Shown: piece after piece, positions 48,077-57,894 of the stretch
Layout of the letters: each line of letters opens with the position of its first letter
How positions within the stretch are numbered: the stretch's first letter is position 1
DNA from: DATCBF01 sp964401995
GTDB lineage: Bacteria; Actinomycetota; Thermoleophilia; Solirubrobacterales; 70-9
Direction: 5' to 3'
NCBI GenBank assembly: GCA_964401995.1
Contig: CAYOAP010000013.1
Coordinates: 1 to 64,000, forward strand
Length of the DNA stretch: 64,000 nucleotides
The notes under the pieces: generated by a model
Seen by the model: only the letters and a program-made list of their open reading frames with translations
Database searches by the model: none
What the model was told of the DNA's origin: nothing
Translations under genes and position numbers: made by a program

Positions 48077-48553
48077 TCAGCCGAGCGGGCCGTGTTCGAC
48101 TTTGAGGTCGGTGAAGCCGTAACAAGTCTCGAAGCTGTCGGCATCTCCAGGGACAACGGTAGAGACCGAGGCAAAGACTCCGCGGTTACGAGTGAAGTGG
48201 ACCTCGACTCGGCCGTTGCCCTGGCGCAGATTGCTTTCGCCCGAGTAATGCCGTCCCCAGCGCCCATCGAAGCCGACCCTGCCACCTTCGATTTCATGGG
48301 CGTCGAAATCGCGGACGTAGTCTTCGCCGGTTTCGGAGTTATGGCAATCCATGTCGATGTTGAAGGTGAAGTCGCTGACGACCCGATTGCGGACCTTGAA
48401 GAGGATCACCTGGTTGCCTTCGACCGCTCCGTACCGGCCGTTGGGCGCGGGCGCCGGCCGCACATAGCGGGCCGCAGAGATGGCGGCGCCGGCGAGGACG
48501 ACAGCGATGATCGAAAGCGGGACTAGGTAAGTGAGCAGCGGTCGTTTGAGCAT
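48077..48553 (-). CDS. exported or membrane-anchored small protein, function unknown
   Basis: 158 residues. An N-terminal hydrophobic segment (LLTYLVPLSIIAVVLAGAAI) probably acts as signal anchor or signal peptide. The remainder is beta-rich with two cysteines (IDMDCHNSETG and DSFETCYGFTD) that could form a disulfide. Pattern suggests a small beta-sandwich. It starts at ATG 48553 and precedes budA by 12 bp on the same strand. I do not recognise the family. Confidence 0.7.
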   Translation of the reverse strand: MLKRPLLTYLVPLSIIAVVLAGAAISAARYVRPAPAPNGRYGAVEGNQVILFKVRNRVVSDFTFNIDMDCHNSETGEDYVRDFDAHEIEGGRVGFDGRWGRHYSGESNLRQGNGRVEVHFTRNRGVFASVSTVVPGDADSFETCYGFTDLKVEHGPLG

Positions 48554-48683
48554 GCCGGCCTAATCGGCAACATCCGCTCCTGGCTTGAGGCGTAGATATA
48601 GCCTGGCCGGCCGGAGTTCACGGCACGCTCGCTGGATGGCACGCGTCGCGGCCAACGGGCCGTCCATGAAAGCATCGGGCGCG

Positions 48684-49570
<887 letters not shown>

Positions 49571-49574
<4 letters not shown>

Positions 49575-50359
49575 GCGCCGAGGCAAAGCCGATGCGGCGG
49601 CTGGAACCGGCGGCGATCGCCGGGGTGATGAGCCGCGAGGTCGCCAACTTCGGCACCTACTGGAAGGGGACGACCTTCTCCAGCCTGCTAGAACCGATCG
49701 TCTACCTGCTCGCCTTCGGGCTCGGGCTGGGGGCGACGCTGGTCAACGAAGTCGACGGCGTCCCCTATATCCAGTTCGTCGGAACCGGCATGGTCGCCAC
49801 CGCCGTGATCTTCTCCAGCGCCCTGCCGGCGATGTTCGGCACCTTCGTCAAGCACCGCTTCCAGAACACCTACGAAGCGATCCTGGCGGCGCCGGTCGAC
49901 GTCGAAGAGCTGGTCAGCGCCGAGATGCTCTGGATCGCCGGCCGCTCCGCCGTCTACGGCTGCGTGCCGCTGATCGTCACCTTCTTCTGGGGCCTGGAAC
50001 CGGCGCTGGGGATGCTGCTGGTGCCGCTCTTCGCCTTCGTCACCGCGCTCGGCTTCGCCGGCTTCGGCGTCGCGATGGCGGCGACCGTCGCCAAGATCGA
50101 CCAGTTCAACTACGTCACCGCGCTCTGCATCACGCCGCTGTTCCTGATCGCCGGCACCTTCTTCCCGATCTCCGGCCTGCCCGAGGGCGTGCAGCTCGTC
50201 GCCCAGGTCAACCCGCTGCACCAGCTGGTCGAACTGGTCCGCGGCGGCGCCTTCGGCTTCGAAGCAGCCGACATCGCCCGCTTCGCCTTCCTTGTCGCCT
50301 TCGCCCTGATTCTCTGGCGCATCGCCGTCAGCCGCATGTCCAAGCGGCTGATCGACTGA
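49571..50359 (+). CDS. ABC-2 type exporter permease (NodJ-like)
   Basis: 262 residues, six membrane helices, with LEPIVYLLAFGLGLGATLVN near the start and the ABC-2 signature region around FFPISGLPEGVQLVAQVNPL, HQLVELVRGGAFG. ATGA overlap with the ATPase gene. Together they form a complete two-gene exporter, the permease acting as homodimer. SRP RNA is encoded just downstream on the other strand. Confidence 0.93.
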
Positions 50360-50477
50360 ACCTCGCATCCGACATTTACCCCACTGGAGTGTGGTCAAAG
50401 TCGGATGCGGCGAAAAATGGACCGTGCGGCCGCCTTCGAAACGAGGTCACCGGGCGTGCCCGCCATGTTTGGCTCGA

Positions 50478-50571
50478 GCCGGGCTCACCTGCGGCACCCG
50501 CGGCATCCGCTTAAGGCTGCTTCCTTCCGGACCTGACCTGATTCGCGTGCCCACGTCGCGCAGGACCCGGC
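50478..50571 (-). ncRNA. ffs: signal recognition particle RNA, small bacterial (4.5S-like) type
   Basis: On the minus strand the universally conserved SRP loop core GGTCAGGTCCGGAAGGAAGC is found (within 50515-50538), as in E. coli 4.5S RNA, followed by AGCC. The flanks fold: GCCGGG at the 5' end pairs with CCCGGC at the 3' end, and internal GC-rich segments pair. Length about 94 bases from the visible stem; exact ends are not determined. Binds Ffh to target membrane proteins. It occupies most of the 367-bp gap between the ABC permease and antiporter genes. Confidence 0.92.
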
Positions 50572-50726
50572 CGTCAACGCCGCCCCTGGCGTACTGACCC
50601 CGACGGCCAGCCCCTCAGAACGGTATTCGGCCCCGCTAAAGCGGATTGCGGGTTACAAGGCACCGCTGACTCCCCGCCTAGCACGGTCCGTCCGCGATCC
50701 TACCCTGCCGGGCATAGGATCGCGCC

Positions 50727-51962
50727 ATCGGGATCCAGGTCGACACAGATTCCTTCTTCGTCATCGTCGTCATCGCCGCCCTCGCGGCAGTCACGGTGGC
50801 GATCGTGCCGAAACGGTTCGCGCCGCCGGTGGTGGTGCTGGAGCTGATGCTGGGCATCGTCGTCGGGCCGCAGGTGCTCGGCCTTGCCCACACCGACGAA
50901 TTCATCGACTTCTTCTCCAACCTCGGCCTCGGCATGCTCTTCTTCTTCGCCGGCTACGAGATCGACTTCGAACGGATCAAGGGCAGGCCGATGAAGCTCG
51001 GCGCCTGGGGCTGGCTGCTCTCCGTCGCCCTCGCCTACGGGATCGGCGGCGCCCTGGCGGCGGCCGGGATCGTCGTCTCCTTCCTCTACACCGGCTCAGC
51101 GATGGCAACGACGGCGATCGGGACGCTGATCCCGATCCTGCGCGACAACGGCGAGCTGAAGACCAAGTTCGGCACCTACCTGCTGGCGGCCGGCGGCATG
51201 GGCGAGTTCGGCCCGATCCTGCTCGTCACCCTGGTCCTCTCGACCGCCAACCCCCTGCACGAGTCGGCGATCCTGCTCGCCTTCGTCGCCCTCGCCCTCG
51301 CCCTCGCGATGGTCTCGGTGCGGCTGGCCTGGCGCGGCTGGCCGGCGCTGGAGCGGACCTTTGAGTCGAGCAGCCAGCTGGCGGTGAGGATCACCGTCGT
51401 CCTCGTCTTCGGCCTGGTCCTCTTGGCCGGCAAGCTCGGCCTCGACATCCTGCTCGGCGGCTTCGTCGCCGGGATGATCACCCGCCTCGCCCTGAAGGGG
51501 CACGAGCTGCAGGTCTTCGAGTCGAAGCTGACCGCCGTTGGCTTCGGCTTCTTCGTGCCCTTCTTCTTCGTCACCAGCGGCATCGGCTTCAACCTCGATG
51601 CGCTCGGCTCGCTTGGCGCGATGCTCAAGCTCGTCATGTTCTTCGCCCTCTTCCTAATCGTCCGCGGGACGCCGGCGCTGCTGCTCTACCGCGACGTGCT
51701 CAGCACCCGCGACCGCGCCGCGCTCGCCTTTTACTCGGCGACCGAGCTTCCCCTCGTCGTCGCGATCACGACGATCGCGACCGAGACCGGCCACATGCGG
51801 ACCTCGACCGCGGCGGGGCTGGTCGGGGCGGCGATGCTCTCGACCCTCGTCTTCCCCTTCGTCGGCCTCGCCCTGCGCAAGAAGACCGAGGCCGAAGCCA
51901 CGAGCGGCGACGGCCCCTCCCCGGCTGCCGGGGAAGGCGCCGTCGCGCCCGCGACGAGTTAG
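50727..51962 (+). CDS. cation:proton antiporter (CPA2/KefB-like) with apparent ATC start
   Basis: About 411 residues, eleven to twelve membrane helices: FAPPVVVLELMLGIVVGPQVLG, LGLGMLFFFAGYEIDFERIKG, FVTSGIGFNLDALGSLG, FYSATELPLVVAI. These are CPA2 hallmarks; there is no C-terminal TrkA domain. The first helix (FFVIVVIAALAAVTVAIVP) starts upstream of the first regular start codon in frame, GTG 50796, and the only stop further up is TAG 50715. Codon ATC at 50727, preceded by AGGA at correct spacing, fits as the real first codon: a rare start or an ATG-to-ATC sequencing error. Exchanges K+ or Na+ for protons. Confidence 0.8.
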   Translation: MGIQVDTDSFFVIVVIAALAAVTVAIVPKRFAPPVVVLELMLGIVVGPQVLGLAHTDEFIDFFSNLGLGMLFFFAGYEIDFERIKGRPMKLGAWGWLLSVALAYGIGGALAAAGIVVSFLYTGSAMATTAIGTLIPILRDNGELKTKFGTYLLAAGGMGEFGPILLVTLVLSTANPLHESAILLAFVALALALAMVSVRLAWRGWPALERTFESSSQLAVRITVVLVFGLVLLAGKLGLDILLGGFVAGMITRLALKGHELQVFESKLTAVGFGFFVPFFFVTSGIGFNLDALGSLGAMLKLVMFFALFLIVRGTPALLLYRDVLSTRDRAALAFYSATELPLVVAITTIATETGHMRTSTAAGLVGAAMLSTLVFPFVGLALRKKTEAEATSGDGPSPAAGEGAVAPATS

Positions 51963-53014
51963 CGGCGGACCAGCTTCAGGCTCTTGTAGACGGTCGCCTT
52001 GGCCTTGCCGGCCTTGACCGTCTCTTTGAACAGCAGCCGCTTGCGCTTGGCGACTTTCTGCAGCGCCTTCGGCTTCACCTTGAGCACGAACCGCTTCGTC
52101 TTGCCCTTGGCGATCTTCGCCTTGCGGGTCGAGGTCGCCGGCTTGTGCTTCTTCAACAGGCCCTGCAGCGTGGTGCGGCAGGCGGTCCCGACCTTGGCCG
52201 GGCAGCGCACCTTGACCGTGATGCGGGTGCCCTTCAGGATCGCCGGCCCGATCAGGCTGCTGCCCTGGATCAGGCTGAACAGCTTGCTGTCGGTGAGGCT
52301 GCCGGCGCCGTTGCTCCCAGCGCCACCGCTGCCTCCGGTGCTCGCCCGCAGGACGACGTTGTCGTAGTCGGCGCTACCGGAGACCAGCACGCTGGTGCCG
52401 GTCGTGTAGCCGGAGTCGATCTTGAACTTGTAGCGATCGCCCATCGTCAGGCGGGCGGGATTCACCGCCACTCCAGCGACCGGTCCCCAGTTGCCAGACC
52501 CGGCAAGGGTCCCTTTGTCGATCAGCGTCAACGAGCCGCTGGGGGCGCTGACATCGACGAGCTGGACCGAGTAGGTGGCCGAGCTGCCCGCCACGGCGAG
52601 AAGCTGTTCGACATCGGCGCGGCGATCCATCGTGAACCTGACCGAGGTCGGCGCGTCTCCGCCGGCGCCCGAGTAGCTGAACTGCGGGCTTTCCCAGGTG
52701 CCGGTCGCGGTGCCGGCAACACCGAGCACGCCGACCACGCCGGTGAACCCGGTGCGGATGAAACCGGCGCCGGAGCCTCCCCCGGTCGTTTCGCGCGAGT
52801 TCGTGATCGTCGGGCAGAGCAGCGGCGGGATGCAGGAGCCGTCAAAGCTCGACGAGTTGGTCCAGCCACCATCACCGCTCTCAAAATCACGAGCCGCGGC
52901 ACTGGGGGCGTATTCGCTGGCCGTGTTCGCGGCAGCCGCCACAGAGGCGGGCGCCAAGACGGCGCCGCAGCAGGCAACCACCGCAAAAACACAACGCAGG
53001 ATTGGGGATCTCAT
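51959..53014 (-). CDS. secreted protein with lysine-rich C-terminal repeat domain, function unknown
   Basis: 351 residues from ATG 53014, with AAAGGAG about 9 bases upstream. Signal peptide (LRCVFAVVACCGAVLAPASV). The body is Gly/Ser/Thr-rich and beta-patterned (GTWESPQFSYSGAGGDAPTS, VRFTMDRRADVEQLLAVAGS), resembling carbohydrate-binding or jellyroll-type modules. After a Gly-rich linker, the C-terminal 90 residues are basic and repetitive (KVRCPAKVGTACRTTLQGLL, KKRLLFKETV-like), similar to basic domains on many actinobacterial surface proteins. Probably cell-surface. Tail overlaps the antiporter by four bases. Confidence 0.75.
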   Translation of the reverse strand: MRSPILRCVFAVVACCGAVLAPASVAAAANTASEYAPSAAARDFESGDGGWTNSSSFDGSCIPPLLCPTITNSRETTGGGSGAGFIRTGFTGVVGVLGVAGTATGTWESPQFSYSGAGGDAPTSVRFTMDRRADVEQLLAVAGSSATYSVQLVDVSAPSGSLTLIDKGTLAGSGNWGPVAGVAVNPARLTMGDRYKFKIDSGYTTGTSVLVSGSADYDNVVLRASTGGSGGAGSNGAGSLTDSKLFSLIQGSSLIGPAILKGTRITVKVRCPAKVGTACRTTLQGLLKKHKPATSTRKAKIAKGKTKRFVLKVKPKALQKVAKRKRLLFKETVKAGKAKATVYKSLKLVRR

Positions 53015-53174
53015 CAGATGACTCCTTTCGATTGCGACACCGCGCAAAGTGCGGCATCGCACCGGAGCTACCCCTATGCCCCCGGCTCATCCCCAGCCTG
53101 GACGGATGCACGACGGCAAGGCCCGGGCGCAGGCACCACGCAGGCCCAGCGCTCCTCGTATGATCCGACGCCCA

Positions 53175-53246
53175 GGGCGCGTAGCTCAGTGGGAGAGCGC
53201 TCGCTTCACACGCGAGAGGTCGCTGGTTCGAAACCAGCCGTGCCCA
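53175..53246 (+). tRNA. tRNA-Val(CAC)
   Basis: Full cloverleaf by eye: acceptor GGGCGCG/CGTGCCC with one G-U, D arm AGCTCAGTGGGAGAGC, anticodon stem CTCGC/GCGAG with loop TTCACAC so the anticodon is CAC, and T arm CTGGTTCGAAACCAG. CCA is not encoded. Single gene immediately upstream of the low-GC McrBC locus, so it is a plausible integration target, although no attachment repeat was found. Confidence 0.95.
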
Positions 53247-53269
53247 TAGCTCCAGAGGTAAAGAGGTCG

Positions 53270-54430
53270 CTACCCAGGGGTAAGTGAGGTTGGCCGCAAG
53301 CGGCCAACCCAGGATCCGACGCGCTCGGCGAAAATGCCAGCGGCCTCGTGAGGATCTAGCTCGACATCGGCCGGCCAACTGACCTCGGTTATTTCAATGC
53401 GCCCGACCTGGACTGGCAACAGGGCAGGAGAGCCCAGGGGGCGAAAGTTTGCGAGGACGGCGTGCTCCCTTTCCGCGGCGGCCGCAAAAGCCACCACCTC
53501 ATATAGATCCGGCCTGCTCCAGGAATCACCACCGAGCTTGTACTTGACATCGCCCACGGCAAGAACATCACCGAAGACAAGGTCTGGACTGGCATTCATT
53601 TTGGAACCGCCGAATCGAAACTGCTTCTTCGTCACGGCCAGCTCGTCCGCGAAGCTCTCCCTCAGGATGTTCCGAATCCCAATCTCCACTGGCTTCGCTG
53701 TTCGAAACAAGAATCCCCAGCCCCGCCCCAACCCCGCACTGAGACTGCGCCCGGATGACTCAATCACCTCGCGAGCTAGGGTCGCGGCATCTGCATAGTG
53801 AGCGGTCGTTCGCTCCGCCCGCGCCGATAAGTCGCCGGGGCAGAATTCCCCCACTTCGTCCATGCGCTTGATCGCCCGAATCGCCCTGCGACGAGTCTTC
53901 TCTGGAAACGGCACGCCCGCAGCGACCACCTTCGCCGCTCCCAGAAGCAAGCGGTTAAGGGGGGTATCAAAATCGAAGGCCTCATACTCGCTAAAGACGG
54001 CGAGGCGGCCACGATAGAACAGGCGAGCCGAGTGCAGAGGTGACACACGGCCCCGGACGGACTTGAGTTCGCCCGTACGCTCGCGATATCCACGTGAAAG
54101 ACCCTCCTCCAGAACGCGCTCAAGCGCAGTGACAAACCAGCGTGCGATGAGCTGTGCAAGATTCTCGTCCTCGCGGATAGAGGTTGGGCGCGGTGCCAGT
54201 CGCGGTAGGACGCCAGCTATTTCGACGAGATGAAGAAGGTGCCCCTGGGGGATCTTAGGCTTGACTACCAGCTGCATACGTGGAACAGCAACCATTCCGA
54301 CTGAATCAACGACCGTCACCCGAGCGTGGTGGTCATCAATGCGGTTGACCCTGATCAGGGTGGCTCTTGAGCCCGAGATCGGATGCCCGAAGCGGTCGAC
54401 ACCCCGGGCGAGACTTTCACCCAGGGACAA
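53270..54430 (-). CDS. McrC-type subunit of a modification-dependent restriction system
   Basis: At least 386 residues. The N-terminal half is the McrC regulatory region (VPRMQLVVKPKIPQGHLLHL, then FSEYEAFDFDTPLNRLLLGA); the C-terminal half is a PD-(D/E)xK nuclease with ASPDLVFGDVLAVGDVKYKL (catalytic D, then D-x-K). It cleaves DNA when recruited by McrB. The first ordinary start is TTG 54430, but the frame runs upstream to a TAG at 54545-54547, with conserved-looking residues (RIEVVRESEEAEIALDLEQQ). A CTG at 54514 would overlap mcrB by 11 bp and is a plausible real start. An inverted repeat GGTTGGCCGC/GCGGCCAACC lies inside the 3' end (53288-53309). Confidence 0.9.
   Translation of the reverse strand: MSLGESLARGVDRFGHPISGSRATLIRVNRIDDHHARVTVVDSVGMVAVPRMQLVVKPKIPQGHLLHLVEIAGVLPRLAPRPTSIREDENLAQLIARWFVTALERVLEEGLSRGYRERTGELKSVRGRVSPLHSARLFYRGRLAVFSEYEAFDFDTPLNRLLLGAAKVVAAGVPFPEKTRRRAIRAIKRMDEVGEFCPGDLSARAERTTAHYADAATLAREVIESSGRSLSAGLGRGWGFLFRTAKPVEIGIRNILRESFADELAVTKKQFRFGGSKMNASPDLVFGDVLAVGDVKYKLGGDSWSRPDLYEVVAFAAAAEREHAVLANFRPLGSPALLPVQVGRIEITEVSWPADVELDPHEAAGIFAERVGSWVGRLRPTSLTPG
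53288..53309. terminator. hairpin at mcrC 3' end
   Basis: A perfect 10-bp inverted repeat GGTTGGCCGC-AA-GCGGCCAACC within the last codons of mcrC. No T-run; possibly an intrinsic terminator-like pause for the island. Confidence 0.4.
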
Positions 54431-54503
54431 GAGTGCCCTCTGCTGCTCAAGGTCGAGAGCAATCTCGGCCTCCTCGGACTCACGGACAACCTCGATCCGC
54501 GCC

Positions 54504-57170
54504 TCAGGTGTCAGGCCAGTACCTCTCTCGCTTGAACTCCTCGACTATGTCCTCCTGGTCGAAGAAGTAGTCATCCAACAGGGGCAGGATCTGACGAACC
54601 CAAACTCGTCGCAAGTCCTCCGCAGTGAAACTATCTCGCATGAAGTAGGACTGTCCGATGGTGTGGTGACGATCAAGCTTGCTGGTAAGGTCCGCATTGA
54701 GTCTGGCAAAGCCGTCAACTAGTCCGTCGACTGCATTGTCCCGGCCCGCCGCCATATAGAACCGCTCGAGAGCGTTAGCGCTCGCGGTGCACTCAAAGAT
54801 GTCGAAACGACGCCTAAGAGCAATGTCAATGCTACGGATGCTCCGATCGGCAGTGTTCATCGTTGCGATGATCTTGAGGTTCTTCGGCAGTGAGAACGCT
54901 GGCGTTAGCTGCAGGTCGATCTCCTTGTTTCGATACTCAAGGAGATAGAGCAGCTCGCCGAAGACCCGAGGGATGTTCGCTCGGTTCATCTCATCGACGA
55001 TCAAGACATGAACGTCGTCAGTCTTTTCGGCCGCCTTCGCGATTCGGCGGATAATCCCCGCCGTCTTCTCGAATGAGATCGCGCCGCCGTCCGAGACCAC
55101 CGGCCGAAGGCCCTCAACGAACTCCTCATACCCATAGCTCGGATGAAGCTGCACGATCCTTACCCGCATCGCCTGGTCCTGTGTTACGTACCTCGCAATT
55201 CGCTCGGCGATCCAGGTCTTGCCCGTCCCTGGCGGTCCGGCAAGAATGAGCTGCCCTTTAGCGTCTAGGGACGCCAGCAGCTCGTCAAGGTCATCCTCAA
55301 ACCACAGGGTCTGATCGGACAGCCACTTCTTATCAAGCGTCGGTACGCTAAGAGGCTCGTGCCCGCCGGGCAGAAACCGCTCATATACGAATAGAGGAGT
55401 GGTCTGGTTTGACAACGCCCCCTGCATCTTCTCCGGATCGGGATCGCTAGCTAGCGCGAGGCGACCAACAGGCCAGTCCGCGGGAAGTTCCTCGAAGCGC
55501 GAGAGACGGACAAAAAGATTGCAGGCCGCCTTCTCGTAGTACCCGGCCATCCGCTCCTCATCAACGACATCTGGATTGACCGAGATCTCCTCGAGCTGAG
55601 CCCGCGTGGCAGTGCCGTCGCCGTAAAGGAAAACCTGAGTCGGAATACCTGCGTCGAGCTGCTGCTCGACCTGTTCGAGCTTCCTTGCGCCGATTGGATG
55701 GGGATTGGTGCCGAACTTCCCCCACCACACTGAGCCATGCTGGTCGGCAACGGTGCGATGCAGCGACACAGTGTCGGACTCATATTCGGGGGACCACTTG
55801 AATAGAAGGTGAAGTGGCTCCAGCTCGGGATCGAAATTCAACCCTGCGGCGCTGGCGCGGTCCAGCGCGGAAAGCATTTCGACCAAATCTGCCTGGAGCG
55901 TATTATCGGCGGGAACGCCTCCAGCGTCATAGCGAACGGCATATGCGCTCGCTGCCTCGTACTTCGCCGGACGCCCGCCGGCCTTGCCGAGGCTAACCTG
56001 ATCTCGTGGCGAGCCTAGGCCTGCCGCAGACATCAGGTCCCCTGCGCGCTTGCGCAGCGGTCCAAGCCCACCACGAACCTTTTCGGTGCCCTGATTGAGG
56101 GAAAGGAAGACAGCGGAACCGTCTGCTGCGAATAGGTAAACGGCGTAGACACCAGCCTGAGCGGTGCCAGTTGAACCAGGCGGGTGTATGGCCACCCACG
56201 GGACGTCGGCAGGAGTTCCAACACCGACCCCAAAGGTGATCGGCCGCCCAGAAGCAATGAGCCGCTCGATCGCAGCGGGCGCATCATTCGAAAGAAGTTT
56301 CGACACCTCTGGCCGATCTTCACCGCTTGCGACACAGCCAAGTACCTGTTCAAGGATTTCCTGCAGGCTGATCTGTGACCCGGCGCCGATGTTGTCAGCG
56401 GACACTTCAATCGGAAGGTTTGAGGCAAGCGAGCGCAGAATCTCTTTTGACTCAACTGGGATCCTTGCAACAGTCGGGGGGCGGTTCAGCCACTTGGCGA
56501 TGCGCTCGAAAAGCTCCCGCGGATGCCCATCCGAAATCCACTCCGTGGGCCGGATGTGGTTCAGGACCTTTGGCAAGTCCGGACGATGCTGATAAGGACC
56601 AGCGACCTCGCCTACTGCGACAAGACCCTTATGGGACTTCAGTGGCATCAGCACGATGTCGCCAACCTGCATTGACATAAAATCTCGAATCTGCCCCTTG
56701 CTATTCGCAACACGGCCGGGGGAATCGCCTCTGTAAACAGTTTCAATGCGCACATCTATCTGATCCGAGGTAAGCCCTGAAAGATCTGGAAGATCCGACC
56801 ATCCGATCCCACAGAAATCTTCGTCCAAGCACTGCTGCTCGGCTTCGCCCAGCTGGCCCGCCCGAATTAGCCAGACGCTGGCCGGTCTTTCTATCGGCTC
56901 CACTCGAAAGCCCAGCTCCTCCAGCTTTGAGGTGACTCGTGTTCCCCCGCGGATGTCAGTGCTGGTCAACGGCTCCTCATCGGGGTGCTCGAAACCGTGC
57001 GCCACGCCTGCGATCGCCTTCGATGGATACCGTTCGTCGTCGCGCACGACCACGAACGTGGTCGACGGGCCAAAGCCATGTTTTTCGAGAAATACCGCTT
57101 CTCCGAGACGATCGAATTCATCCATCGCCGCCTCAACAGCATCCCGAGAAGTCAAGTCCACCAGGCCCAC
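54504..57170 (-). CDS. McrB-like AAA+ GTPase with several N-terminal reader-type domains
   Basis: 888 residues; E. coli McrB has 459. Residues 1-90 resemble the ScoMcrA N-terminal head (FLEKHGFGPSTTFVVVRDDE, then RYPSKAIAGVAHGFEHP). 98-215 is an EVE/PUA-like region (VWLIRAGQLGEAEQQCLDED and FMSMQVGDIVLMPLKSHKGL). 268-440 matches the MrcB N-terminal type (VPWVAIHPPGSTGTAQAGVY and VFLSLNQGT). 455-600 is a further uncharacterised domain. The C-terminal AAA+ module has Walker A AGPPGTGKT (near 644-652), VDEMNRANIPRVFGELLYLL, and the McrB-specific TMNTADRSI. Recognises modified DNA and drives McrC. Base composition is clearly lower in GC than neighbours, indicating transfer. Confidence 0.88.
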   Translation of the reverse strand: MGLVDLTSRDAVEAAMDEFDRLGEAVFLEKHGFGPSTTFVVVRDDERYPSKAIAGVAHGFEHPDEEPLTSTDIRGGTRVTSKLEELGFRVEPIERPASVWLIRAGQLGEAEQQCLDEDFCGIGWSDLPDLSGLTSDQIDVRIETVYRGDSPGRVANSKGQIRDFMSMQVGDIVLMPLKSHKGLVAVGEVAGPYQHRPDLPKVLNHIRPTEWISDGHPRELFERIAKWLNRPPTVARIPVESKEILRSLASNLPIEVSADNIGAGSQISLQEILEQVLGCVASGEDRPEVSKLLSNDAPAAIERLIASGRPITFGVGVGTPADVPWVAIHPPGSTGTAQAGVYAVYLFAADGSAVFLSLNQGTEKVRGGLGPLRKRAGDLMSAAGLGSPRDQVSLGKAGGRPAKYEAASAYAVRYDAGGVPADNTLQADLVEMLSALDRASAAGLNFDPELEPLHLLFKWSPEYESDTVSLHRTVADQHGSVWWGKFGTNPHPIGARKLEQVEQQLDAGIPTQVFLYGDGTATRAQLEEISVNPDVVDEERMAGYYEKAACNLFVRLSRFEELPADWPVGRLALASDPDPEKMQGALSNQTTPLFVYERFLPGGHEPLSVPTLDKKWLSDQTLWFEDDLDELLASLDAKGQLILAGPPGTGKTWIAERIARYVTQDQAMRVRIVQLHPSYGYEEFVEGLRPVVSDGGAISFEKTAGIIRRIAKAAEKTDDVHVLIVDEMNRANIPRVFGELLYLLEYRNKEIDLQLTPAFSLPKNLKIIATMNTADRSIRSIDIALRRRFDIFECTASANALERFYMAAGRDNAVDGLVDGFARLNADLTSKLDRHHTIGQSYFMRDSFTAEDLRRVWVRQILPLLDDYFFDQEDIVEEFKRERYWPDT

Positions 57171-57247
57171 CGTTTACCCCTTTCGAGTTTCTAGCCCGCT
57201 ACAAGCCTTTCAAACAATGGGGTAGGCGTGACTAAAGGGGCCAGGCC

Positions 57248-57655
57248 CTAAACCCTCACAACCCGCAACGGCGAGTGCGCGCCGGCGATCTTCTCGTAGT
57301 CGCCATCCTGAGTGACGACGGGCAGGCCATGCTCGACCGCGGTTGCGGCGATTAAAGCGTCGGTGAGCTTGACCGTGCGCTGGGCACCAGCCGCACGGCA
57401 GTCGGCGACCAGGCGAGCCCAAGTGACCATGATCGCCTCGCTAATCGGAATGGGGTCGGCTGCGCGAGCCAGAGACAGCGTGTCTGCGCGGCGGGCACGA
57501 ATGTCGTCATCGACAGCGTTCAGCACCCCGAGCTGGAGCTCTCCGATCGTCACCACTGAGACCGCGACCCGGCCGGGGAGTTCACCCAGCGGCCGCTCGT
57601 CCTCTCGCGCGATAAAAACCGAGGTATCGAGTAGACCAGCGCCCGGGGAGCTCAC
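57248..57655 (-). CDS. vapC: PIN domain ribonuclease toxin (VapC family)
   Basis: 135 residues. PIN acidic residues D10 (LLDTSVFIARE), E39 (TIGELQLG), D99 (LTDALIAATA) and D117/D119 (VVTQDGDYEKI) are all visible. Expected to cut tRNA or other RNA when freed from its antitoxin. Overlaps vapB by four bases as ATGA, a classical module. Lies 77 bp from the mcrB start on the same strand. Confidence 0.92.
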   Translation of the reverse strand: MSSPGAGLLDTSVFIAREDERPLGELPGRVAVSVVTIGELQLGVLNAVDDDIRARRADTLSLARAADPIPISEAIMVTWARLVADCRAAGAQRTVKLTDALIAATAVEHGLPVVTQDGDYEKIAGAHSPLRVVRV

Positions 57656-57894
57656 AGCTCGTCCAGTGTTTCGCCGGCGAGAGAATCGAGCTCAGCCCCC
57701 AGCGCTGGATCGGCAGCGCGATCGGCGAGCTGCTCGCGCAGATGGGCACCGCTGAGCCAGCGGGTGCGCTGACCGTGGGGCACGATGTCGGCAGTCGGCT
57801 CTCCGTTCACGGTGAGCACAACCCGCTCTCCCGACTTCACGGCATCAATCACGTGAGCTGTCCGGTTGCGCAGGTCGCGGACCCCTATCTCCAT
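57652..57894 (-). CDS. vapB: VapB-type antitoxin (Phd/YefM-like)
   Basis: 80 residues from ATG 57894. EIGVRDLRNRTAHVIDAVKS and GERVVLTVNGEPTADIVPHG match the Phd/YefM DNA-binding fold; the C terminus binds toxin. An in-frame start at 57945 is less likely, since the N-terminal EIGVRDLRN is where the fold normally begins. Autorepresses with VapC. The 5' end overlaps the frame of an uncertain upstream ORF. Confidence 0.88.
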   Translation of the reverse strand: MEIGVRDLRNRTAHVIDAVKSGERVVLTVNGEPTADIVPHGQRTRWLSGAHLREQLADRAADPALGAELDSLAGETLDEL

